64,000 bases of DNA. It comes from Magnetococcales bacterium (GTDB lineage: Bacteria > Pseudomonadota > Magnetococcia > Magnetococcales > UBA8363). The stretch spans positions 1-64,000 of the forward strand of contig PEAK01000011.1 in assembly GCA_002753515.1 (NCBI GenBank). Reading direction: 5' to 3'. The position numbers were made by a program, and so were the translations under genes. Of the stretch, positions 19,264 through 26,269 are shown in pieces. Every line of letters begins with the position of its first letter. Within the stretch, counting starts at the first letter, position 1. Below the pieces are notes generated by a model. That model was not told the origin of the DNA and made no database searches. It saw only the letters and a program-made list of their open reading frames with translations.

Positions 19264-20622
19264 ATGAAGCCCGTGTCTGAAAGCTGGTCCACCGACTCAT
19301 GGAAAAAATACCCGGCCCTGCAACAACCCGAATGGCCCGATCCCGTGGAACTTGGTCGCACCTGCGAACGGCTTGCCAGTTATCCACCCCTGGTGTTCGC
19401 CGGCGAGACCCGATCCTTGATGGATAAACTGGCCCAGGTCACCCGGGGGGAGGCGTTTTTGCTGCAAGGTGGCGATTGTGCCGAATCCTTCGGTGAGTTC
19501 ACCGCCAATGCCATACGCGATAAGCTCAAGGTGTTGTTGCAAATGGCGGTCATTCTGACCCATGGCATTGGCAAGCCCGTTGTCAAGGTTGGGCGTATTG
19601 CCGGGCAATTCGCCAAGCCACGTTCCAGCCCCATGGAAACCAAGGGTGGGGTATCCCTGCCAAGTTTTCGCGGCGAGTCGGTGAATGATGCCGATTTCAC
19701 CGAGAGCGCCCGACAACCCGATCCCACCAGGCTGGAACGGGCCTATTTTCAATCGGCCAGTACCTTGAACCTGTTGCGCGCTTTTACCAGCGGCGGTTAT
19801 GCCGACTTGAAACAGGTCCACATCTGGAATCAGGATTTCGTTGCCAAATCACCCCAGGGGCAACGCTACGGTAAACTGGCGGATCAACTGAGCGAAAATT
19901 TGCGTTTCATGGAAGTGTTGGGGATTAATTCCAGCAATACACCCATTCTGCGCGAAGTGGATTATTACACCAGCCATGAAGCCCTGATCCTGGAATACGA
20001 AGCGGCGTTGACCCGTCAAGATTCCTTGACGGGGCATTATTACGATTGTTCCGGCCACATGTTGTGGATCGGCGAGCGCACCCGGCAACCGGACGGCGCT
20101 CATGTGGAATTTTTACGGGGTGTGAAAAATCCGGTGGGTGTCAAGATTGGACCGGACGTCCGCTCCGAGGATGTCCTCACCCTGTGTTCCCGTTTGAATC
20201 CCCAGAATATTCCCGGACGATTGACCCTGATCGGTCGCTTTGGACACAACAAAATTGGCCAATGCCTGCCAGGGATCCTCCGCGCCTGCAAAGCCGAAGG
20301 ACTCGCCATCGTCTGGTCTTGTGACCCCATGCATGGCAATACCTTCGGTACCCCCAATGGCTACAAGACCCGCTCCATCGAACATATCCTCTCAGAGTTG
20401 CAACAATTCTTCGCTATCCATAAGGCCGAGGGCACCTGGCCAGGGGGCGTCCATTTCGAATTGACCGGGGACGATGTCACCGAGTGCGTGGGGGGGTCCC
20501 AGGAAGTTCTCGTCGAACACCTGGAACACCGCTATCATACCACCTGCGATCCACGGCTCAACGCCGCACAGAGCCTTGATGTCGCTTTTCTGGTCTCGGA
20601 AGCCTTGCGAAAGACGGAATGA
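19264..20622 (+). CDS. Class II 3-deoxy-7-phosphoheptulonate (DAHP) synthase
   Basis: This enzyme condenses phosphoenolpyruvate and erythrose 4-phosphate, the first step to aromatic amino acids. It is the plant/actinobacterial type (class II), recognised by SWKKYPALQQPEWPD at the N terminus, LQGGDCAESF, GRIAGQFAKPRSS and WSCDPMHGNT. The conserved Cys in GGDC and the metal-ligand region DPMHGNT are present. Taking the ATG at 19264 gives 452 residues, the usual length; a TTG at 19213 with GGAGG 12 bases upstream would add 17 residues and may be the true start. It stands alone, so regulation by operon context cannot be inferred. Confidence 0.93.
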   Translation: MKPVSESWSTDSWKKYPALQQPEWPDPVELGRTCERLASYPPLVFAGETRSLMDKLAQVTRGEAFLLQGGDCAESFGEFTANAIRDKLKVLLQMAVILTHGIGKPVVKVGRIAGQFAKPRSSPMETKGGVSLPSFRGESVNDADFTESARQPDPTRLERAYFQSASTLNLLRAFTSGGYADLKQVHIWNQDFVAKSPQGQRYGKLADQLSENLRFMEVLGINSSNTPILREVDYYTSHEALILEYEAALTRQDSLTGHYYDCSGHMLWIGERTRQPDGAHVEFLRGVKNPVGVKIGPDVRSEDVLTLCSRLNPQNIPGRLTLIGRFGHNKIGQCLPGILRACKAEGLAIVWSCDPMHGNTFGTPNGYKTRSIEHILSELQQFFAIHKAEGTWPGGVHFELTGDDVTECVGGSQEVLVEHLEHRYHTTCDPRLNAAQSLDVAFLVSEALRKTE

Positions 20623-21274
20623 GAGTCCTTTTGGTCGCTTCAGGCAACAACATCCAGGTTTGGGGGAGACGCTTCCCCCCCTGGGGGAACAATACTTCTG
20701 AGTTGATCAAACGCATGTGAAGGCTCCACTATGAGGGTAATGTTCGGTTACGGGTTCGTGCCAGCTGCGTGGGTCGCTCACATCCGTGGCCACAACCCTT
20801 CGGCCATCAGACACGAAAGCGATACACCGAAAACGGTCAGGGCTGTGAACAGTTTGATCTCGATGGATTTGATGGTGGCGGCTTGCCATCCTTGTGTCTC
20901 ATTTGTCTCTGATCGGGAGGAATAAAAGTCCGAAAAGTGTGCGCGTGCCGGTTGTTCAGGGCCGTGTATCCATCTGTCAGTCATGGCTGGGAGCTTTCCT
21001 AAAGTTTAAAGGTTCCACTCGGACATTACATAGACGCTTTCGTTAATGCAATCCTGCTGCCAATATTGAAAGTTACGGCATCCTTTTGATTTTTAAGGTC
21101 TCCTGTTATATGGTGCCCGTGAGGGCTAACGCCAAACTATTGACGTTACAGGATGGCGGCTATCGGGTGATCTCGGTTCGGGGGAGGTGACTGTTAGGGC
21201 TTGGTCTTTAAATCGGCACGTGAACGTCAGGTGATTGTCAGGTTTTTGCCGTTTGCCAAGGCACTATTACGCCA
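20623..21274. other. 652-bp intergenic region; possible WD40-like remnant, otherwise empty
   Basis: No intact gene is visible. Near 20657-20675 GGGGGA and TCCCCC can pair across a 6-base loop, possibly part of a terminator for the DAHP synthase gene. On the minus strand between about 20990 and 20707 two overlapping frames give pieces such as FRCIAFVSDGRRVVATD that resemble a WD40 blade, but they are short and in different frames. The right part (21000-21274) must contain the promoter of the next gene; I cannot point to a clear one. Confidence 0.35.
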
Positions 21275-23023
21275 ATGGGGAAATCCTTGTCTAGCTCACT
21301 CTTGAAGAAATGGTTGTACCAGGACGTCAAGCCCGTTTGGGCACACCAGTTTTTGGACGCCTTGAGCGGCGGGGATACCCGCGCCAAGAAACTGGCTGTT
21401 GTGGGATTCCTGGCCAGGATCCAGGTGGAGGAATCCTCGGGTCTGGTGTTGTTGCAGGACAGAATTCCAGGGGAACGGCGAGCGGTCTTCGAAGAAATCC
21501 ATAAGCTTTTTGGCGGTGAGGAGGGCTTCCACAAAAAAATTGCCGGTGAAAGCTGGACCATGGCCGTGCTGGAAAAAAAGGAAGAGCTGTTGCGGGAATT
21601 GGATATCGCCCGGGGGAAACGGCTGCGCATCCTGTGGGGTGGCGTTACCGTGAGCCTGGGAGTGGTGGGTGGTTTGCTGCTGGTACTGTGGTTGGGGGAT
21701 CAGCCACCCAAACCGCCAACCCTGGAGGATCTGAAACCATTGATGACGCCTGATCGGCATGCGGCCAGGACCCAGGCACCGTCACCATCCCCCAGCGTGT
21801 CCCAGACCCAGGCACCGACTGTCAAAACAGCGCCAGTGGAATCCCCATCAGCACAACCCACGGATGCGCCTGCGGCAGCGCTGGCCAAGAGTTCCCCGGT
21901 GGAACCACCACCTGCGCAACCGCCACCCCCGGTTGCGCCACCCGCTCCTGAAACGCCACCTGCGGCGGCATCGGCGCAACCCACGGATGCGCCTGCGGCA
22001 GCGTTGGCCAAGAGTTCCCCGGTGGCACCACTACCCGCTGAACCGGCTGTTGCAGATCCGGCCCCACCTCCGGAACCCCCTCCCGCGACACCGGCATCCA
22101 CAACGCCGGTTGCTCCGGCCCTGAGCGAAGGGTCACAACCCTCGGAACAAAAGCTTGCCGAGGGATCGACGCCGGAGGAATCGGCTCCCGGGCGGACAAA
22201 AAATGATGCGGCAACTCCAGAACCTCCCCCTTCCGAGGGGAAGGAGAGCAAAGAGTCCAAGTTGGCCACCGATGATGAGTTGGCGCAGTCCATGTTGGCC
22301 ATCGTCGATAAGGAAATGGAAGCATTGGCGGCTACGGAAGTGGAAACGCCGGCAAAGGGGGAACCCGCCGCTGTCCATGTCCCCGGGAAACCGGTGGTGG
22401 ATTCGGCAACACGAGACGTTCCATTGAAAACTCCGAATCCGGTTTTGGCATCGGATCGGGTGGAGACGCCATTGCGGGTCGTGGATCTGGAGCCGTTGCG
22501 ACTTTTGGCGTCCCGGGGAGACGCGGGGGTGGGACTCCATGTGGGGGCGGTTGACATGGGGGGACTTGGCGACAAATCGTTCAATCCCAGAAAGGTGGCC
22601 ATTGTACGCTATTGGCAATCGCCCTATACCATCGTCGAGGATGACCAGGGTGGCGAAGCCGGAACCGCCCTGAGTGTCACGGCTCCCGATAAGAAGCATG
22701 TCCGGTTTTCGGTGGCGAAAATGCTGGGTCGGACGGTGATTCGTGAAGGGGAGCGCTTTGAATTGACCAAAGACATTTTATCGGAAATGGGCCTCTTCAT
22801 TCAAATCGTTCCCCGAGAAGCCTTCCTGGTGGAGTTTGATGCCGGAGGTGTGGTGACCCTGCCACGATCTTTTTGGGATCGGATCGTCGAGGCGGAGGGC
22901 AAATGGGTGACGGTGAGCCGTATCCTGCAAAAAACCGAGAAGGGGATCTATTACATCCGCGATGTGGCCTCGAAAAAAATCCAGGACATCCAGTCGGAAT
23001 TGGATGCGCAACAAGGTCGATAA
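21275..23023 (+). CDS. Pro/Ala-rich single-pass membrane protein of unknown function
   Basis: A 582-residue protein I do not recognise. Residues 1-118 are a cytoplasmic helical region (KKWLYQDVKPVWAHQFLDAL near the start). One membrane segment covers about 119-140 (LRILWGGVTVSLGVVGGLLL). Residues 141-345 are a low-complexity linker of Pro, Ala, Ser and Thr with an internal duplication of TDAPAAALAKSSPV. The C-terminal 160 residues (about 420-582) look folded and would be outside the inner membrane; they include GLFIQIVPREAFLVEFDAGG. The architecture resembles periplasm-spanning adaptor proteins, and the linker is long enough to cross the cell wall, but that is inference. The gene is monocistronic. 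Confidence 0.7.
   Translation: MGKSLSSSLLKKWLYQDVKPVWAHQFLDALSGGDTRAKKLAVVGFLARIQVEESSGLVLLQDRIPGERRAVFEEIHKLFGGEEGFHKKIAGESWTMAVLEKKEELLRELDIARGKRLRILWGGVTVSLGVVGGLLLVLWLGDQPPKPPTLEDLKPLMTPDRHAARTQAPSPSPSVSQTQAPTVKTAPVESPSAQPTDAPAAALAKSSPVEPPPAQPPPPVAPPAPETPPAAASAQPTDAPAAALAKSSPVAPLPAEPAVADPAPPPEPPPATPASTTPVAPALSEGSQPSEQKLAEGSTPEESAPGRTKNDAATPEPPPSEGKESKESKLATDDELAQSMLAIVDKEMEALAATEVETPAKGEPAAVHVPGKPVVDSATRDVPLKTPNPVLASDRVETPLRVVDLEPLRLLASRGDAGVGLHVGAVDMGGLGDKSFNPRKVAIVRYWQSPYTIVEDDQGGEAGTALSVTAPDKKHVRFSVAKMLGRTVIREGERFELTKDILSEMGLFIQIVPREAFLVEFDAGGVVTLPRSFWDRIVEAEGKWVTVSRILQKTEKGIYYIRDVASKKIQDIQSELDAQQGR
21851..21902 (+). repeat. Direct repeat unit 1 inside the Pro/Ala-rich protein gene
   Basis: A 52-bp segment encoding AQPTDAPAAALAKSSPV is repeated almost exactly at 21974-22025, 123 bases downstream and in frame. 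The two units differ only at a few positions, which points to recent duplication of part of the linker. Confidence 0.85.
21974..22025 (+). repeat. Direct repeat unit 2 inside the Pro/Ala-rich protein gene
   Basis: Second copy of the 52-bp unit at 21851-21902. The intervening 71 bases are also Pro/Ala coding, so the duplicated block may originally have been about 120 bp long. Confidence 0.85.
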
Positions 23024-23052
23024 CCGGTTTGGCTGGCGGGAAGCTTTTCTAA

Positions 23053-23205
23053 TTCTACTTTTTCACATTAGAATATACGCCCTGGATCCCCGCTTTCGCG
23101 GGGATGACAGAGCAGAAAATCCGTTGAAAAAAGGCAACCGTCATCCCCGCGAAAGCGGGGATCCAGAAGCTACAAACGCCGACCTGGAAATGTGACAAAG
23201 TAGAA
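23053..23205. mobile_element. 153-bp MITE-like element with 4-bp target duplication, copy A
   Basis: The element starts TTCTACTTTTTCACATT and ends AATGTGACAAAGTAGAA: terminal inverted repeats of 17 bp with one mismatch. It is flanked by CTAA on both sides (23049-23052 and 23206-23209), a likely target-site duplication. Inside are two opposed CCCGCGAAAGCGGG-type hairpins separated by GCAGAAAATCCGTTGAAAAA. An inverted copy of the same length is at 36704-36856. There is no coding capacity, so any transposition would need an enzyme encoded elsewhere. Confidence 0.85.
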
Positions 23206-23979
23206 CTAAAAGATCCGGACAGCCAGGGACTTCAACACGATCAGGAGTCCTGATCCCGCTGACAGGGTCAGGGCCAAGTTGCGGACACGTTCCCGGTTGA
23301 TGCGGTGGATGGTGCTATTGGAGAGAAGAAATCCCACGATAATGGGGGGGACGAACGACAGTCCCATCAGGATCTCTGCGGCCCCGAAACGCTGGACCGT
23401 GGCCAGGGAGGTCAGGGAGAGGATGATGCCAATGGAGAAGAACGCACCCAGGGTGGCACGCATCCTGGGCCCCGGGGTGTGCTGGTACGCCAGGAGCATC
23501 GGGGGACCACCCGCGGCCGTCATGGTTCCCATGATGCCCGACAGCAATCCCGCCCAGAGCAACAGGCTGGATGAGGGCTGAAAGGGTCGGGTCGTGCCGC
23601 TCAGGAGCGCGGCCAGCACAATGAGCAATCCCATACTGGTTATCAAAATGTCGGCGGGCAAACTGACCATGGCATAGGTTCCCGCCAGGGTGCCGGCGAA
23701 ACGTCCCACCAGGGCCGAGGGGATGTCTGGCCAGTGAACGCCTGCCCGTTCGCGCCACCAGGTCAGTGTGGTGAGGAAAAAAGTGGCCAGCATCAGGGGG
23801 CCGGGTACCAGGGGCGGGTGGATGATGAGAAGCATGGGTGCGGCGATCAGGGCGATGCCAAAACCAATGGTACCCTGTACCAGGGCGCCGATGGCAACGG
23901 CAAACCAGGAGAGGAGGAGTTGTTGCCAGGGGATCTCGGGGAACAGCGCGGCAAGGGAAGGAACGTCGGCGAGACTCAT
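23206..23979 (-). CDS. TSUP family (TauE/SafE-like) membrane transporter
   Basis: A 257-residue membrane protein with about eight predicted segments, belonging to the sulfite exporter TauE/SafE (TSUP) family. The duplicated family motif is seen as GALVQGTIGFGIALIAAPML (about 33-52) and as SGIMGTMTAAGGPPMLLAY in the second half. Substrates of the family are sulfur-containing or organic anions; none can be assigned. Its ATG overlaps the stop of the upstream histidine phosphatase gene by 4 bases. The TAG stop lies within the CTAA target duplication at the edge of the 153-bp element, so the insertion just spared the reading frame. Confidence 0.85.
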   Translation of the reverse strand: MSLADVPSLAALFPEIPWQQLLLSWFAVAIGALVQGTIGFGIALIAAPMLLIIHPPLVPGPLMLATFFLTTLTWWRERAGVHWPDIPSALVGRFAGTLAGTYAMVSLPADILITSMGLLIVLAALLSGTTRPFQPSSSLLLWAGLLSGIMGTMTAAGGPPMLLAYQHTPGPRMRATLGAFFSIGIILSLTSLATVQRFGAAEILMGLSFVPPIIVGFLLSNSTIHRINRERVRNLALTLSAGSGLLIVLKSLAVRIF

Positions 23980-24518
23980 GGCGTTGGGTTGAACTCCAGG
24001 ACGTGACCGTTGGCAAAGTGGAGATCGCGCAACTGATCATCGGCCATGCGGTGAAACCAGGCATGGACAATCCTCAAGGTTTCCTCGTGGGCAACGGCGA
24101 GAATGGCGTTGACGGGTTCGGCACATAAAGCTTGGAGGGTCGCGAGAATGAACGCCTTGTAATCAAGCAAGGATTCCCCCCCCGGGGGTCTGGCGCTCAG
24201 AGGGGCGTGGGCGATGGCGGCAAAATATTCGGATACCGGCTTGCCGTTGAATCCACTCCGTATGTCGCGCAAACCGGGAACAATGCGAATGGGAAGGTTG
24301 TGGTGACGATTGATGATCTCGGCTGTTTGCCGGGCTCGCGGCAGGGGCGAGGTGCAAATGAGTTGCAGGGGGACGTGTTGCAGCGCCAGTCCGGCCCCTT
24401 CGGCCTGGAGGATGCCCGTTTGCGTCAGATGAACATCATCGTCGGGATCATCATTGCACAATTGCCGCTCATTATAATTGCTCTGGCCGTGCCGGACAAA
24501 AAATAATCTCATGGTCAT
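23976..24518 (-). CDS. Histidine phosphatase (phosphoglycerate mutase-like) family protein
   Basis: A 180-residue protein of the branch 1 histidine phosphatase superfamily. The catalytic RHGQSNYNE motif is at the N terminus (LFFVRHGQSNYNE), SPLPRARQTAEII carries the second arginine, and the second histidine is in ILAVAHEETLRIV. Substrate unknown. The start is chosen at 24518 (MTMRLFF); the ATG at 24512 is equally possible and the frame is open up to 24587. It is translationally coupled to the TSUP transporter gene. Confidence 0.8.
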   Translation of the reverse strand: MTMRLFFVRHGQSNYNERQLCNDDPDDDVHLTQTGILQAEGAGLALQHVPLQLICTSPLPRARQTAEIINRHHNLPIRIVPGLRDIRSGFNGKPVSEYFAAIAHAPLSARPPGGESLLDYKAFILATLQALCAEPVNAILAVAHEETLRIVHAWFHRMADDQLRDLHFANGHVLEFNPTP

Positions 24519-24734
24519 CGCTCGCAGGGGGTATGGGGGGGAGCTGAGTATCGGGTGGTGCTGTTGTTGTCCCGGCTTTGGCCGCATTGTATCTTTGACG
24601 CCATTACACGCGATGGGTAGCGGAAATGGCCTGAAACGCTTGAGTTACCGTAGGTTTTGATAATTGGCCGATCCTTTGCATCACCCTTCTTCCGATACAA
24701 TATTCCATGGATTGGTGGATAGGGAGTGTGGATC

Positions 24735-25814
24735 ATGGACAGGAAACGGAATGAATTGCTGGCAATGGGTTGGTTGGGGGTTCTCCCGCTTGCGACACTG
24801 GTGCTGGCGGTATCGCATGATGGCCTGTGTGTTGAAAAAACGATGGCGCAGGTTGTTGAATTGGGCAAGAATCAAAATATTGAAAGGAAAACAACGCGCA
24901 CACCGCTGCACCAAGCCATCGAGGATGGCAATGTGGAGTTGGCGGAGACGTATGTCAAGGAGCGGCGTTTCCTGAATGATCGGGATGTTTTTGGCCTCAC
25001 CCCTCTGCATTTTGCGGTTGTTCGGGAAAGCCTGTCCTTGGTCAAGGGGTTGTTGGCGGTCGGGGCGCAGCCCTCTTTGGCGGACAGTCGCGGGGATACC
25101 CCGCTGCATCTGTTGGCAGCACACCAGGGATCTTTGGACATTGCCAAGGCATTGGTTGAGGCCGGGGCGGATCCTCAAGCGCTCAACAAACAGGGAAGTT
25201 CCCCACTGCATTGGGCCGCAGGGGAGGGCAATCTGCCCTTGGTGGACTTGTTTTTGACTCGGGGTGTCAATCCTAACTTGGCGGATGTCAAGGGTGAGAC
25301 CCCGCTGCATTGGGCCGTGGATTCGTCGCGGTTGGAAGTGGTCAAGCGCCTGCTGCAGGCGGGTGCCGATCCCGGAAAGCTGAATCTGGGGGGGCGTTCC
25401 TCCCTGCACTTGGCGGCCAAAAATGGCCAGGTGGACATTGTCTCATTGCTGATTGAGCGTGGCGTTGACCTGAAAATTCGTGGCGTTTCGGGTGATACCC
25501 CGCTGCATTGGGCTGCCGGGCAGGGCAACGTCGAGGTGGTTAGAATCCTGTCGAAGAAGGGCAGAGAAATCGATCCGCGGGCCAAGTATGGTGAAACGCC
25601 TCTCCATTGGGCCGCTTTTCGGGGTCATTATGAGGTGGCGGCATTGTTGATCGAGTCGGGTGCTGACAGCAATGCCATGGATGTGTTGGGTAAAACACCA
25701 TTGCAATTGGCCCAGGAAAAGGGACACGAGGATGTCGTCAAGCTGTTGGCGGCGAAGAATGCCCTCAAGGTTGGCGAACGGGTGGCGCGCTTGGTTCCGA
25801 TACCCCGTATATGA
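24735..25814 (+). CDS. Ankyrin-repeat protein, probably exported or membrane-anchored
   Basis: A 359-residue protein with nine consecutive ankyrin repeats from about residue 55 to the end, marked by TPLHQAIED, TPLHFAVVR, TPLHLLAAH, SPLHWAAGE, TPLHWAVDS, SSLHLAAKN, TPLHWAAGQ, TPLHWAAFR and TPLQLAQEK. A hydrophobic N-terminal stretch (MGWLGVLPLATLVLAVS, after KR) looks like a signal peptide or anchor. The ATG at 24735 is 8 bases after AGGGAG; a GTG at 24726 lies within that site and is less likely. The repeats suggest protein binding; the partner is unknown. It converges with hslR. Confidence 0.85.
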   Translation: MDRKRNELLAMGWLGVLPLATLVLAVSHDGLCVEKTMAQVVELGKNQNIERKTTRTPLHQAIEDGNVELAETYVKERRFLNDRDVFGLTPLHFAVVRESLSLVKGLLAVGAQPSLADSRGDTPLHLLAAHQGSLDIAKALVEAGADPQALNKQGSSPLHWAAGEGNLPLVDLFLTRGVNPNLADVKGETPLHWAVDSSRLEVVKRLLQAGADPGKLNLGGRSSLHLAAKNGQVDIVSLLIERGVDLKIRGVSGDTPLHWAAGQGNVEVVRILSKKGREIDPRAKYGETPLHWAAFRGHYEVAALLIESGADSNAMDVLGKTPLQLAQEKGHEDVVKLLAAKNALKVGERVARLVPIPRI

Positions 25815-25862
25815 ATTGGCGTTAGGCGACGCAATGACATTGCGAACCTTAACCATGGAAAT

Positions 25863-25878
25863 GGGGGTGGCCACCCCC
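25863..25878. terminator. GC-rich palindrome between convergent genes
   Basis: GGGGGTGGCCACCCCC is a perfect 16-base palindrome located between the ankyrin gene and hslR, which converge here. It could form an intermolecular or short intramolecular hairpin and end transcription from both sides. There is no T run, so the role is uncertain. Confidence 0.35.
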
Positions 25879-26252
25879 TAGTAATCGCGAATTTTATCCA
25901 AACTACGCCGATCTTTTTTGGTCGGACGACCACCCGTGATGGGGATTGGGGCCGTGGCGTTGCGTTCACGGGCCAGTTGCCGCAATGCCAGACTTTCGGG
26001 TGTTTCCTCGTAAAGCAGCGCCGCCTCCTTGGCAGGTCCACGGCGGGTGGGAAGGGCCTGTATGGTAACGGTGATGGATAATTGGTCCTTTTGAATGACC
26101 AGGATATCGCCCGGCTTGATGGTCTTGCTGGGTTTGACCCGGGTCTGGTTGCAATGCACCAAACCACCAGCGACCGCTTCGGCGGCAAGGCTCCTCGTTT
26201 TATAAAACCGGGCGGCCCATAACCATTTATCGATGCGAACAATCTCTTCCAT
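25878..26252 (-). CDS. hslR: S4-domain RNA-binding heat shock protein Hsp15
   Basis: A 124-residue protein. The S4 domain occupies about residues 5-65 (RIDKWLWAARFYKTRSLAAE, then VKPSKTIKPGDIL), and the C-terminal tail is basic (GRPTKKDRRSLDKIRDY). Hsp15 binds stalled 50S subunits that carry nascent chains and helps ribosome recycling after heat shock. The gene is 17 bases downstream of the large chemoreceptor stop if read in the opposite sense; both are on the minus strand, so hslR may be expressed from its own promoter within 26253-26269 or from further upstream through the MCP gene. Confidence 0.92.
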   Translation of the reverse strand: MEEIVRIDKWLWAARFYKTRSLAAEAVAGGLVHCNQTRVKPSKTIKPGDILVIQKDQLSITVTIQALPTRRGPAKEAALLYEETPESLALRQLARERNATAPIPITGGRPTKKDRRSLDKIRDY

Positions 26253-26269
26253 AGGCTACCCCGTGTGAC

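Noticed and set aside
21700-22602. 300-codon minus-strand frame rich in Gly, Ala and Ser opposite the Pro/Ala-rich protein
   Set aside because: The composition is the mirror of the Pro/Ala linker codons. The sense frame has a membrane segment, folded end domains and a continuous 582-codon length.
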